Shown: positions 1 through 8,716, numbered from the stretch's first letter. The stretch: DNA of 64,000 nucleotides from Cellvibrio sp. UBA7661 (GCA_002483365.1 DLHT01000018.1:388411-452410); one strand, 5' to 3'. Notes: a model not told the origin generated them from the sequence alone. Numbers and translations: made by a program.

Positions 1-1
1 C

Positions 2-229
2 GATAAAACGCAAATCGCCACCGTCATTTTGGCCGCGAAATTCAGTGCAGATATGTGGATGACTCTGGCTGTTATTGCCGGTACGACATTTGGAATGCTG
101 CTGGCAAACGTTCCAGTGATTTTCGCAGGCAAATGGCTAATGGATAAATTGCCGCTCGGGCTTGCGCACAAAGCCGCTTGTGTTTTGTTTATTGTTTTGG
201 GTGTTGCCACATTGGTGGGAGTGAATTAA
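2..229 (+). CDS. GDT1/TMEM165 (UPF0016) family membrane protein, C-terminal part
   Basis: The reading frame is open from the first bases of the window and ends at a TAA, so only the last 75 or so residues are present. The visible part begins DKTQIATVILAAKF, which matches the family signature (E-x-G-D-K-[TS]) used in cation binding, and continues with two hydrophobic helices. Family members are small inner-membrane cation/proton exchangers, mostly linked to Mn2+ or Ca2+ export. A TTG at 29 is only an internal codon. The gene faces away from the minus-strand genes that follow. Family assignment is fairly firm; the transported ion is inference. Confidence 0.8.
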   Translation, partial: DKTQIATVILAAKFSADMWMTLAVIAGTTFGMLLANVPVIFAGKWLMDKLPLGLAHKAACVLFIVLGVATLVGVN

Positions 230-258
230 AACGCGGTTGGCTATCGCGATGATGGGTG

Positions 259-966
259 TCAGTCTTTTAAATACCAATCATCGCGATAAGTTTTCACCAT
301 GTCGGGATACAAAACGGTCATAACCGTCGCAATAAGCCCATTGACGAAACCTTCAGGAAACGTCATCAGCACAAACAAAATAAAATTCTCTTGTACTGTT
401 GCCAGCTGCAAATAACTGTCGCTGACTGAAAACAGCAACAGTGCTGCCAAACCCAACCAAATGCAACTCAGCATGGCGCCAAAAAATCCCACACCCCAAA
501 AATAGGTAAACGGATTTTTAAATTTCCAGCGATCAACCAACCACAACACACACCACGCCCATCCGACCGGCACCACTACGCTTAAACAAAAATCAACGGG
601 CAAGGTGCTTAAATCAAATTGCGCAATCGATACATCCCAATCCAAACTCAGTGCACGCAGCGGAATCTGATAGATTTCCAGTACCACCAAGGCTGCCGCT
701 CCCATCAAGGTTGCAAAGCTCCATCCAAACACCATGGCAATGACCGTCATCAATAAAGGATGGATCGCCAAGGTATCTTGCACAGACACTTGCAATAACC
801 ACAACAGCGCAAGCGCAAGAACACTGCCGAAAAAAGCATGTTGACGTGTTTGGCTCGCCAAAAGATGTCGCCAAGGTGCATAGCGAATTGCCAACAATAA
901 AATGGGGAGGGAAATACAAACCGATAGCCAAAAAAGCAGTGGATTTGGTGGCAGCAATAAATTCAT
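259..966 (-). CDS. Integral membrane protein, CbiM-like/COG3235-type
   Basis: A 235-residue, very hydrophobic protein with about six predicted membrane helices. The late motif FPEGFVNG resembles the conserved acidic/glycine region of CbiM-type energy-coupling-factor permeases, and the overall size fits the uncharacterised COG3235 membrane proteins. I prefer the ATG at 966 (MNLLLPPNPLLF). The reading frame also allows an ATG at 1005, which adds 13 polar residues, and neither has a strong ribosome site. It lies 42 bases downstream of the HIT gene and is probably the last gene of a three-gene minus-strand unit. Substrate unknown; no ATPase partner is visible nearby. Confidence 0.6.
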   Translation of the reverse strand: MNLLLPPNPLLFWLSVCISLPILLLAIRYAPWRHLLASQTRQHAFFGSVLALALLWLLQVSVQDTLAIHPLLMTVIAMVFGWSFATLMGAAALVVLEIYQIPLRALSLDWDVSIAQFDLSTLPVDFCLSVVVPVGWAWCVLWLVDRWKFKNPFTYFWGVGFFGAMLSCIWLGLAALLLFSVSDSYLQLATVQENFILFVLMTFPEGFVNGLIATVMTVLYPDMVKTYRDDWYLKD

Positions 967-1008
967 CGTGGTAACCAGGCGCCCGTGAATGCGGGCGCAA
1001 ATCATCTA

Positions 1009-1428
1009 TTAATGATGAGCCTCAGAAAACCCTTGCCCAACCAGAACACTGCGAATTTTTTCTGCTGTTTGCTTGAGCACTTCACCATCAGCCTGCTTGG
1101 CAAAGGCAAAACTCAAATCATCCATTGAATCCATGGGTACCAAGTGAATGTGAGTATGTGGCACTTCAAGGCCGGCAATCATCAATCCCACGCGAGTTGC
1201 CGGATAAGCAATTTTTAACGCGTTGGCAATGTTGTGGCTTACTTGCATAAGATGTGCAGCAAGATCGAGCGGCAAATCGCTCCACTGATCAACTTCTTCA
1301 CGCGGAATCACCAATACATGTCCTTGGCGGATAGGCTGAATCGTTAAAATCGCAACTGCCTTATCGTCCTTCCAGACAAAGTTCCCGGGGATTTTTCCTT
1401 CCATAATCATGGTAAATACACTGGCCAT
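1009..1428 (-). CDS. HIT family nucleotide hydrolase/transferase
   Basis: A 139-residue protein of normal HIT length. The histidine triad is seen as HTHIHLVP near residues 105-112, preceded by the usual HVLVIPREEVDQW segment that forms the nucleotide pocket. HIT proteins hydrolyse or transfer nucleotides from substrates such as AMP-lysine or adenylated dinucleotides; the specific substrate cannot be read from the sequence. The start is supported by AGGAGTG a few bases upstream. It starts 22 bases after the stop of the preceding minus-strand gene (1451-2308), consistent with co-transcription. Confidence 0.93.
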   Translation of the reverse strand: MASVFTMIMEGKIPGNFVWKDDKAVAILTIQPIRQGHVLVIPREEVDQWSDLPLDLAAHLMQVSHNIANALKIAYPATRVGLMIAGLEVPHTHIHLVPMDSMDDLSFAFAKQADGEVLKQTAEKIRSVLVGQGFSEAHH

Positions 1429-1450
1429 AGGTCACTCCTAAAAATAATGT

Positions 1451-2308
1451 TTAATACACAGCAATGCCGCGCCGCAATAATTCACGCGCAAGTATTTCAT
1501 CAATTTGATGGATGTTTTCATCGCGGAATTCGACGTAAGCAACTTTGTGTTTTTTGTAGAGCAGGTTTTTTTCCAACTCACCACCAATCACTGCAGCACG
1601 GTTATTTTCCAACCCGAGCTCATCAGCCCAACATTCAATACAAAGTTCGGCGTCGGGCACATAAAAATCGGCAACTGCAGAATCAAGATCCCAGAGCATG
1701 GTGTAGTCGCGCGCATGAATTACACGGGTCAGGTACAACCAGTTATCGATCCGGCGCTGCACATTATTATTCACACGGTGGCCATCCAGAGTTGCATGGC
1801 CAGCCAAACCATCATCACCCGTAATTTGCAACAGCGATGCAATAAGCTCAGGCTCATCCAAAATGGTTTCCGGCCAAGTGACAAACGGAATGCCCGATTC
1901 TGCTTCCTGCTGCTTTCCGCCAAGCTGCTTGCCTTTGGCCGTTATCAACCAGCCGCGAATATGTTTTTTGATCAGGTTTTTTTCGGCCAACAATAAATTC
2001 ACCAAGCGCGCGGGAATATCCCATTTGTGCGCAAGGTTGGTCGCACTTAAAGGCGCATCTGGTAATAATTTTAATAAAGGATGGTGCTGGATGGATTCCG
2101 GCCAGGCGATGTATTCACCGTATTTGGGATGGTTAACGTAAATACCTCCTTCAAATTTTCCCTTTTCGGTCAATTGCCAGTGATTATCCACTTTCACAAT
2201 CCAACCTCCTGTGGTTAGCAGGATAAACAGCTCTTTGCTTTCTTTGCCGATCAGGCGCGCAAGTGCGGTAGTGGACAATGCCTTAGTAGAAATATGTCGT
2301 TCAGCCAT
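1451..2308 (-). CDS. Winged-helix protein with PD-(D/E)XK-nuclease-like C-terminus
   Basis: A 285-residue soluble protein starting MAERHISTKALSTTALAR. The start at 2308 has AGGA at good spacing; an upstream in-frame ATG at 2410 lacks one. The N-terminal 140 residues contain two repeated 'LTEKGK'/'ITAKGK' winged-helix-like units (residues about 40-75 and 105-130). The C-terminal 90 residues carry DFYVPDAELCIECW, then YKKHKVAYVEFRD and IHQIDEILARELLRRGI. This layout (D, then E-x-W, then a K-rich strand) resembles PD-(D/E)XK/Vsr-type nuclease folds. I recall homologues being labelled glycerol kinase in databases, which nothing here supports. Function unknown; the nuclease idea is inference. Confidence 0.65.
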   Translation of the reverse strand: MAERHISTKALSTTALARLIGKESKELFILLTTGGWIVKVDNHWQLTEKGKFEGGIYVNHPKYGEYIAWPESIQHHPLLKLLPDAPLSATNLAHKWDIPARLVNLLLAEKNLIKKHIRGWLITAKGKQLGGKQQEAESGIPFVTWPETILDEPELIASLLQITGDDGLAGHATLDGHRVNNNVQRRIDNWLYLTRVIHARDYTMLWDLDSAVADFYVPDAELCIECWADELGLENNRAAVIGGELEKNLLYKKHKVAYVEFRDENIHQIDEILARELLRRGIAVY

Positions 2309-2875
2309 GATGAAATCCTTCAATCGAACCGAGAGTTTAACCAGCATACGCAACAAGGCATAGACCCTTTCTTCAGGATTTACCTCATCAGTATTTGCGA
2401 CACACATCAAAATTTATCTGGCCTTAAAAGCCACAAACGCCTATACTTCGCGCTCTTTCAGTAGCCCCCTCTCTTGATCGTGAATGTCTTGCCTTGGGGT
2501 GACTGATATGCAACTTGTTTACGCGAACTGGAGTTCGCTGGTTGCAACAGCATCTGCCCGGCAGATAACACGGGATTCCGTTGATTAAATCGCCCTTTAC
2601 GACTGCATTCGTGCCCTGGCTTTTAAGCTAACTTCACACGCAGCCGAAACTTTGTATGCACGCCATACGCACAGCGATCCGATCATCGCCCCCACTTTAT
2701 GTGTTTGCACATTCACTATTACCTGATCCAAGGTAATGCTTTTCGCAAACACCCATTAAAAAACGAATAAAAACTATCACATTTACTTCTTGGGTACCCA
2801 TAACGCCAGGCATTGCCTTGCATTGTGTACGCGAAGTGTTGTGCCGGTTTTTTATGTTTATGTACAGGTTAATAC
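2309..2875 (+). promoter_or_regulatory. Long structured region upstream of deaD
   Basis: About 570 bases without a convincing gene separate the divergent gene ending its start at 2308 from deaD. A nested hairpin lies at 2509-2546: TGCAAC/GTTGCA outside, GCGAAC/GTTCGC inside with a TGGA loop. It is followed at once by ATCTGCC-C-GGCAGAT (2552-2566). A TGGGTACCCA palindrome is at 2791-2800. A long 5' leader is known for cold-shock deaD/csdA messages in enterobacteria; that this region is transcribed is inference. Confidence 0.45.
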
Positions 2876-4693
2876 ATGTCTGACCCTATTATGTTTTCCG
2901 ATTTAGCCCTTTCTGAACCCGTTATGCGCGCCATCCAAAAAGTTGGCTACGAGCAGCCTTCCCCCATTCAAGCAGCAGCAATTCCCGTGCTTCTTGCAGG
3001 TGGCGATATTCTCGGCATGGCACAGACTGGCACCGGTAAAACGGCGGCATTTGCATTGCCTTTGCTGTCACGCATTGACACCAAACAAGCAGATCCACAA
3101 ATTTTGGTATTGGCACCCACGCGCGAACTCGCGATTCAAGTTGCCGAAGCTTTCCAAAAATACGCCAGTGAAATTCCTGGCTTCCATGTGTTGCCGATTT
3201 ACGGCGGCCAGGAAATGACCCCCCAATTACGCTCTTTAAAACGCGGTGCCCACGTGGTTGTAGGGACACCAGGCCGGGTGATGGATCACTTACGTCGCGG
3301 TAGTTTGAACCTCAACAATTTGAAGGCATTGGTACTCGACGAAGCCGACGAAATGCTGCGTATGGGCTTTATTGATGACGTTGAATGGATTTTGGAACAC
3401 ACCCCAAAAACCCGCCAGACCGCATTGTTCTCTGCCACCATGCCCAAAGAAATTCGTCATGTGTGCAACAACTATTTGAACAACGCCACTGAAATTAAAA
3501 TTGCCAGTAGCCAATCAACCGATGCCAATATTGAGCAGGTTTATTGGATGGTAAGCGGCACCAACAAACTCGATGCGCTCACCCGCATTCTAGAGGTTGA
3601 ACCTTTCGACGGTATGATTATTTTCGTGCGCACTAAAACTGCCACCGTTGAACTCGCCGAAAAATTGGAAGCACGCGGTTATTCGGCGTCTGCACTCAAT
3701 GGCGATATGAATCAACAATTGCGTGAGCGCACTATCGAGCGTTTGAAAACCAACAAACTTGATATCGTGATTGCAACTGATGTTGCTGCGCGCGGTATCG
3801 ACGTTGAGCGTGTAAGCCACGTTGTGAACTACGATATCCCTTACGATAGCGAAGCTTACGTTCACCGTATTGGCCGTACCGGTCGTGCTGGCCGCAGCGG
3901 TAAAGCAATTTTGTTTGTTGCACCACGTGAAAAACGTTTGCTTTACACCATCGAAAAGGCCACTAAAAAGCCTATTACGTTGATGGAATTGCCGAGCGGT
4001 GCAACTGTTACCAAACATCGTATCGATCAATTCACTCAACAAATTACCGATACCTTGCAAGCGCAAGCGGATTTAAGTTTCTTCAACGATCTGCTGGCCG
4101 AATACAGCCACAAAAATGATGTCTCACCAGAGCAAATTGCGTCTGCCCTCGCCTTCTTGTTACAGCGCGAGCGTCCATTACAAGTTAAATTCACCGATGT
4201 GAAACCCGAGCGCAGCGAACGCCGTGATCGTGATGACCGCGGCGGACGCGATGATCGCAACGGCCGTGATCGCGGTCCACGTGAAGACCGCCCACGCCGT
4301 GACCGTGGCGATGAAAATATGGATCGCTACCGCATTGAAGTGGGCCGCAACCACGAAGCTCGCCCGGGCGACATTGTGGGTGCAATCGCTAACGAAGCGG
4401 GAATTGAAAGCCGTTACATTGGCCACATCAAATTGCACGATGAATTTTCGACCGTTGACTTACCAACCGGCATTTCAAAAGACATTATCGCCAAACTGAA
4501 AAAAGTGCGCGTACGTAACCGCCCATTGGAAATTTCTTTGGATACCGGTCCGCGTGGTAGCGATGATTTTCCGCGCGGAAAATCCAAACGTGATTTTGGC
4601 CCAAGAGAAGGTGGTGGCCGTGACAAGCCACGCTTTAACGATCGCGACAACGCCAGCAAAAAATCCGGCTACCGTCCAAAGAAGTTTGATTAA
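2876..4693 (+). CDS. deaD: DEAD-box ATP-dependent RNA helicase DeaD/CsdA
   Basis: A 605-residue DEAD-box helicase. Motifs in order: Q motif (YEQPSPIQAAAIP), Walker A AQTGTGKT, PTRELAIQ, VLDEADEML (DEAD), LFSATMP (SAT) and HRIGRTGRAGR. A run rich in Arg, Asp and Gly (about residues 440-480) links to a DbpA-like RNA-binding domain (about 482-555) starting DRYRIEVGR, and a basic tail ends the protein. DeaD unwinds short RNA duplexes and supports ribosome assembly and mRNA decay, especially in the cold. It stands alone between its long leader and its own terminator. The symbol deaD rests on the DbpA-like domain plus the long basic tail, which distinguish it from RhlE and SrmB. Confidence 0.94.
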   Translation: MSDPIMFSDLALSEPVMRAIQKVGYEQPSPIQAAAIPVLLAGGDILGMAQTGTGKTAAFALPLLSRIDTKQADPQILVLAPTRELAIQVAEAFQKYASEIPGFHVLPIYGGQEMTPQLRSLKRGAHVVVGTPGRVMDHLRRGSLNLNNLKALVLDEADEMLRMGFIDDVEWILEHTPKTRQTALFSATMPKEIRHVCNNYLNNATEIKIASSQSTDANIEQVYWMVSGTNKLDALTRILEVEPFDGMIIFVRTKTATVELAEKLEARGYSASALNGDMNQQLRERTIERLKTNKLDIVIATDVAARGIDVERVSHVVNYDIPYDSEAYVHRIGRTGRAGRSGKAILFVAPREKRLLYTIEKATKKPITLMELPSGATVTKHRIDQFTQQITDTLQAQADLSFFNDLLAEYSHKNDVSPEQIASALAFLLQRERPLQVKFTDVKPERSERRDRDDRGGRDDRNGRDRGPREDRPRRDRGDENMDRYRIEVGRNHEARPGDIVGAIANEAGIESRYIGHIKLHDEFSTVDLPTGISKDIIAKLKKVRVRNRPLEISLDTGPRGSDDFPRGKSKRDFGPREGGGRDKPRFNDRDNASKKSGYRPKKFD

Positions 4694-4739
4694 CCAAAAA
4701 ATGTAATTAATTGAACGCGTTGATTAAAACCGTTTCTTG

Positions 4740-4772
4740 TTAAGTTGTCAGGCTACAAACCTGACAACTTAA
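4740..4772. repeat. Perfect 13-bp inverted repeat after deaD
   Basis: TTAAGTTGTCAGG (4740-4752) and its exact complement (4760-4772) flank a 7-base loop. There is no T run after it, so it is not itself a standard terminator. It could protect the deaD 3' end or bind a protein. Confidence 0.75.
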
Positions 4773-4781
4773 ACTCCCTTG

Positions 4782-4816
4782 TCGCCATCGCATGCAAATG
4801 CCATGGCGATTTTTTT
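4782..4816 (+). terminator. Intrinsic terminator of deaD
   Basis: TCGCCAT-c-GCAT, loop GCAA, ATGC-c-ATGGCGA (4782-4809), followed by seven T. The T run reaches the stop codon of the convergent gene at 4815. Confidence 0.88.
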
Positions 4817-5663
4817 ATTCTTCAAACCGCAATTTTCCATTCACCGCGTTGTTAACACGCTCCATTATTTGCTCGGATTCAGATTTTCCACCGCAGGATG
4901 TCATATACCAATTTTGCACTTCACGCACTTTGGGTACTGATGAACGCAAACACGTCCCTCCTCCCAAATCGACGATAGTTGCACCAGATGGATCGGTATA
5001 GGTTTTCGGCCCTGTATCTGCACGCTGCAATTCAGGCTTACGCTCTTCCTCTTGTAAACGCTGCCGTAATACAGGATGAAATACATTGGCAGCAATCCCG
5101 CTTGTTGGCGCAACTTTTTTAACACTTTTGTAGCTTTGAATAATATCGCGCAGCTCTTCTGTATTCAGTGGTTGAATAACCGGGGCGCTCACTTCTGGCG
5201 CATTGACTTCTGGCGCATTGACTTCTGCCGGTGGTGAGTCCACAGAAGAGGCTTGTTGAGCTTGAGCGGGTACAGCATCCGGAATAGGTTTAGCAGTCTC
5301 CATTACCACAGGTTTTGGCGTTGCGGCCGGCTCAACTAAAGGCTCTGGTTTGGGCAATGCTTGCAGCTGAATTGTTAGCGTTATTGACTCAGGTTTTTTA
5401 AGCGCTGTAACACCTTGCCTCCAATTCACTAACAACATCAATGCATGGATTGCGCAAGATGCAATAAGCGCCAGCACCAAATAGCGCAGCGATTTTTTTG
5501 TCGCTTGCGACACTTCTGGTGAAATCGCATCTGCGACCTGAGCAGATAAGTGAGAGAGATCAACGTCCCTTTCGTCAGGAATGGTAGCTAACATACTTGT
5601 AGTGCCAATAAGCGCGAAGCGCCTAAAAAAGAAATCCAGTGACAACGGCTGATCTCTAGACAC
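4815..5663 (-). CDS. TonB-like periplasm-spanning protein without a recognisable TonB C-terminal domain
   Basis: A 282-residue protein: a cytoplasmic N-terminus, one membrane helix (residues about 60-80), then a Pro/Ala/Glu-rich stretch typical of TonB or TolA spacers (residues about 90-170) containing a short repeat NAPEVNAPEVSAPV. The last 110 residues are globular and carry two cysteines (GGTCLRSS and MTSCGGKS), which may form a disulphide. I see no YP-x-A type TonB_C signature. It is divergent from a TonB-dependent receptor (5899), with about 235 bases between them, suggesting a dedicated partner. The start drawn is GTG at 5663; ATG at 5594 is equally possible. Function inferred from shape and context. 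Confidence 0.65.
   Translation of the reverse strand: MSRDQPLSLDFFFRRFALIGTTSMLATIPDERDVDLSHLSAQVADAISPEVSQATKKSLRYLVLALIASCAIHALMLLVNWRQGVTALKKPESITLTIQLQALPKPEPLVEPAATPKPVVMETAKPIPDAVPAQAQQASSVDSPPAEVNAPEVNAPEVSAPVIQPLNTEELRDIIQSYKSVKKVAPTSGIAANVFHPVLRQRLQEEERKPELQRADTGPKTYTDPSGATIVDLGGGTCLRSSVPKVREVQNWYMTSCGGKSESEQIMERVNNAVNGKLRFEE
5191..5229. repeat. 15-bp in-frame tandem repeat
   Basis: The unit ACTTCTGGCGCATTG occurs twice exactly (5191-5205, 5206-5220) and again in part to 5229. On the minus strand it encodes the NAPEV repeat in the proline-rich spacer, so copy changes would alter spacer length without a frameshift. Confidence 0.85.
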
Positions 5664-5898
5664 ACAAGCAGGTTAAAAGTTCGTGCACTGTCACCTATTC
5701 ACTTCACTCTACGCAAAGCTGCAGGAGTTACCTCTGCTGTGGCACAAACAGATTGAACAAAACAATCCATTTCACACTGGCATTTGATAAAAAAGATCAA
5801 CATTTCCTGTTAGCCAGTGAAATAAAACTGAAGTAGCTACGTATATGAATGATCATTTCTTCGTTCCCTTACACCGCGCAGGCACCTCAGGAGTTTCA

Positions 5899-8331
5899 AT
5901 GATGTTTCACCAGCCCATCAATCCATTACATAGATTCACCCGTGCGCTCTTGCCGTTGATACTTGCAGGCTATGTATCCAACACCTACGCCGATACCGGA
6001 AAAATTCGCCTGACGGTGATTGACGCTACTACCCAGCGCCCTATTCCCAATGCCGCGATCACCATAGTACCGCGCACCGGTAAGGCGACAGAAACCAGAG
6101 CGAACGAACAGGGGATACTGCAGGTTGATACGCTGGATGCCGGACTTTATACCCTGCTCATCAATCACCCGAATTACCAACCTGTGCGCTTGCCACGTGT
6201 GAGAGTGCTGGATAACAAAACAACGCCGATAGAAACCAAACTGGCTGGCGTTAGCACTGGGGTGGAAGAGTTATTGGTCGTTCGAAAAACCATGGCAGGC
6301 AATCCACTCAACCCTGCAGGAACCAGTTTTATTGATCAGGAAGCGTTAAACAGCGCTGCTGGCAGTGGTAGCGATGTCTTGCGTTCGCTGGATGGTTTAC
6401 CTGGTTTATTTGGCGATGGTGAATTCTCCAGCTTTACCGTGCGTGGCAATGGCCCGCGCGACAATTTGATTCTGGTAGATGGAATTCCCTTTGATAAAGT
6501 GGTGCACTTTAGCGATAGCTTTGGCGAGCTAGAAGAAATTGAAGGCGGTGGGCGCTATTCAGTATTTGCACCGAACACTATTGCCACTGCGGAATTTCAA
6601 CCCGGCGGTTGGAATCCTGCCTACGGCGGCCGGGCTGGTTCTTTATTAAAATTAAATGTCGCCGAAGGTAATCCCGACACTCCATCCTATCGCGCACGCC
6701 TGGATATTGCCGGTATCGAAATTGGTTACGATGGCCCCAGCGGATTTCATGACCAAACCTCTATTTTGTTTTCCGCGCGAAATTACGACTTCGGCCGCTT
6801 GTTTGAAACTATCGGCCTGGATGACATAGGCACACCTAAACTCACCGATGTGATTTTTAAATCTACCAGTGAACTTGGCGATAACGACCAATTAAGTTTT
6901 CTGGCAATTTACGCTCCGGAAGAATATCAACGCGCGCTCGATAACGTACTCGCCTCGGATGAGGATGAGCCAGGTAATTATGAAGATGTGGAGCTGGTCG
7001 ATAGTGAGGCCGACAACAGCCTTATTGCATTAACCTGGACTCGCCTGATCGGAAGCGACGGTGAACTCACCAACCAGATTTATATGCGCAATTATGATGA
7101 GCGCAGTACCACCGGTGAGGCCTACCCGGATTTGGTTGATGTCGATTTGGAAGGAATGGATCCCCCACTCGACACTATCCCGGTGCGCAATAATATTCTT
7201 CGTTCAGAAGCAGAAGAAAAAGAACTCGGGTTACAAACGGATATTGAAATAAACAATAGATTCGGGCGTCTATCGAGTGGCCTGCGCATCACCCAAGTTG
7301 ATCTGGCATTCTCCCTGAATTTGGCAGATGAATGGATTCGCTACACTTACGATCAAAATGATTACCGTGTAAATCCTGAGCAAAAATATGTCGTGCTCAC
7401 GCCAGAGGCAATTAACAACCGCTACACACAAACTGAAACCAATTACGCACTCTATGCCAATCAGGAATTCACGCTCGGTGACTGGAGCTTCCGCGCAGGT
7501 GCCCGCTATGACCGCGATAATTTTTCCAATAAAGATCTGGTGTCGCCGCGCGCGGGCGCGACTTGGTTGTTCAATAACAAACTGCGCATTACCACTACTG
7601 CCGGACGTTATTTTCAGTCTCCACGATTTAATGATCGCGCGAGCGATGCAAACAACAATCAACTGGAAAACGAGGTAATCGATCAATTCAGCATCGGATT
7701 TGCTTATCGCTGGGACAACAATATTGAATTGTTGGTAGAACCCTACTATCAGGATTTGCACAATCTGGTGGTAAAAGGAGACAGTGTTAATCAAACACTG
7801 GGCAATACAGGTGAAGGAAAATCTTATGGCGTTGATACAGGGATTACACGGCTGTTTGATAATGGCTGGTCAGCGAGCATCAATTATTCCTACAACGATG
7901 CGCGTGTACGCGATTACCCAAGCGCAACAGAATACGATGCCGATTTCAATCGCCCACATATTGTGAGCATCGGCGGTGTATGGGAAATCAACCAACGTTG
8001 GAAATTATCATCGCGTTGGAAATGGGCATCTGGAAAGCCCAACGACGCTTACATCATTCACAGTAATGTATTGGGTGATGGACAACCGCTACGCTATTCA
8101 CGTGAGACTATCGCTACCAACACAGACAGGTACGACAGCTACAGTTCGCTGAATTTCCGCGCGGATTATTTACGCACGTTTGGCCAAACCAATGTAATTG
8201 CGTTTATCGATGTAATTAATGTGCTTGGCTCGGAAAACCCTGGCAATTCTGATTTTAACGAACGCACTGGAATCGAGGAGATTGAGGAGGGAGAAGCCTT
8301 TCCAATTATTGGGTTAATGTTTGAGTGGTGA
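5899..8331 (+). CDS. TonB-dependent outer-membrane receptor with carboxypeptidase-regulatory-like N-terminus
   Basis: An 810-residue outer-membrane receptor. AGGAG at 5889-5893 favours ATG 5899 (or 5902) over the in-frame ATG at 5845. Signal peptide to about residue 31 (NTYA|DTGK), then a beta-sandwich carboxypeptidase-regulatory-like domain (about 35-110) like those of SusC/Oar-type receptors, a plug (about 120-260, with DVLRSLDGLPG and NLILVDGIPF) and a 22-strand-type barrel ending in an aromatic residue (MFEW). Such receptors import or bind large ligands using proton motive force through TonB. The divergent TonB-like gene is the likely partner. The ligand is unknown; no SusD-like lipoprotein or glycoside hydrolase adjoins. 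Confidence 0.9.
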   Translation: MMFHQPINPLHRFTRALLPLILAGYVSNTYADTGKIRLTVIDATTQRPIPNAAITIVPRTGKATETRANEQGILQVDTLDAGLYTLLINHPNYQPVRLPRVRVLDNKTTPIETKLAGVSTGVEELLVVRKTMAGNPLNPAGTSFIDQEALNSAAGSGSDVLRSLDGLPGLFGDGEFSSFTVRGNGPRDNLILVDGIPFDKVVHFSDSFGELEEIEGGGRYSVFAPNTIATAEFQPGGWNPAYGGRAGSLLKLNVAEGNPDTPSYRARLDIAGIEIGYDGPSGFHDQTSILFSARNYDFGRLFETIGLDDIGTPKLTDVIFKSTSELGDNDQLSFLAIYAPEEYQRALDNVLASDEDEPGNYEDVELVDSEADNSLIALTWTRLIGSDGELTNQIYMRNYDERSTTGEAYPDLVDVDLEGMDPPLDTIPVRNNILRSEAEEKELGLQTDIEINNRFGRLSSGLRITQVDLAFSLNLADEWIRYTYDQNDYRVNPEQKYVVLTPEAINNRYTQTETNYALYANQEFTLGDWSFRAGARYDRDNFSNKDLVSPRAGATWLFNNKLRITTTAGRYFQSPRFNDRASDANNNQLENEVIDQFSIGFAYRWDNNIELLVEPYYQDLHNLVVKGDSVNQTLGNTGEGKSYGVDTGITRLFDNGWSASINYSYNDARVRDYPSATEYDADFNRPHIVSIGGVWEINQRWKLSSRWKWASGKPNDAYIIHSNVLGDGQPLRYSRETIATNTDRYDSYSSLNFRADYLRTFGQTNVIAFIDVINVLGSENPGNSDFNERTGIEEIEEGEAFPIIGLMFEW

Positions 8332-8345
8332 CATTACAGAATTAA

Positions 8346-8405
8346 CTATCCAGCGGTTTAATCAGCGGCCAATCTAACAAGGGGCAGCAGTAAACCGCTG
8401 GATAG
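8346..8405. repeat. Perfect 15-bp inverted repeat between convergent genes
   Basis: CTATCCAGCGGTTTA (8346-8360) and its exact complement (8391-8405) are separated by 30 bases. It lies between the 3' ends of the receptor gene and the convergent gene at 8435, where a bidirectional 3'-end structure is expected, but neither side has a good T run. Confidence 0.8.
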
Positions 8406-8434
8406 GATAAAAACTATGTTTCTAAAAAATCGGG

Positions 8435-8716
8435 TTACTCATCAAACATCTGGATCATATAGCCATCTTTTAAGGCTTCAGCCATCGCTTTATCAGCCGC
8501 CACTACCCGCGGATCGCTGGTTAAATTACTCGGCACCAACTTACGGTTTTCAATATCAATGTCAGTGAACCCGGCGCGCATCAAATACAGCTTACACAAA
8601 TGTTCTGCGCCGAATAAATCTTTGAAATTGATATACACAATAAAAGGCACCATTTGGCCCTCTTTAATATCATCAAACGCTTTTTTAGCTCGGCCGTTAA
8701 CGGAAAAAATATACAT
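8435..8716 (-). CDS. Small conserved-looking protein downstream of rapA
   Basis: A 93-residue soluble protein with no motif I can name: starts MYIFSVNGRAKKAFDDIKEG, middle YINFKDLFGAEHLCKLYLMRAGFTDIDIENR, acidic end. A TAGGAACC ribosome site precedes the ATG at good spacing. It begins 15 bases after the stop of rapA and is almost certainly co-transcribed with it. Composition and codon use look like the neighbours. Function unknown; a role linked to RapA would be guesswork from context. Confidence 0.75.
   Translation of the reverse strand: MYIFSVNGRAKKAFDDIKEGQMVPFIVYINFKDLFGAEHLCKLYLMRAGFTDIDIENRKLVPSNLTSDPRVVAADKAMAEALKDGYMIQMFDE

Noticed and set aside
614..1000. 128-codon minus-strand frame overlapping the CbiM-like gene
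   Set aside because: Same strand, other frame, and no membrane pattern or ribosome site; the longer hydrophobic frame is the real gene.
5845..5898. Upstream start for the first TonB receptor
   Set aside because: AGGAG at 5889-5893 and the signal peptide both fit ATG 5899 or 5902.
7270..7794. 174-codon minus-strand frame
   Set aside because: Shadow of the TonB receptor barrel region.
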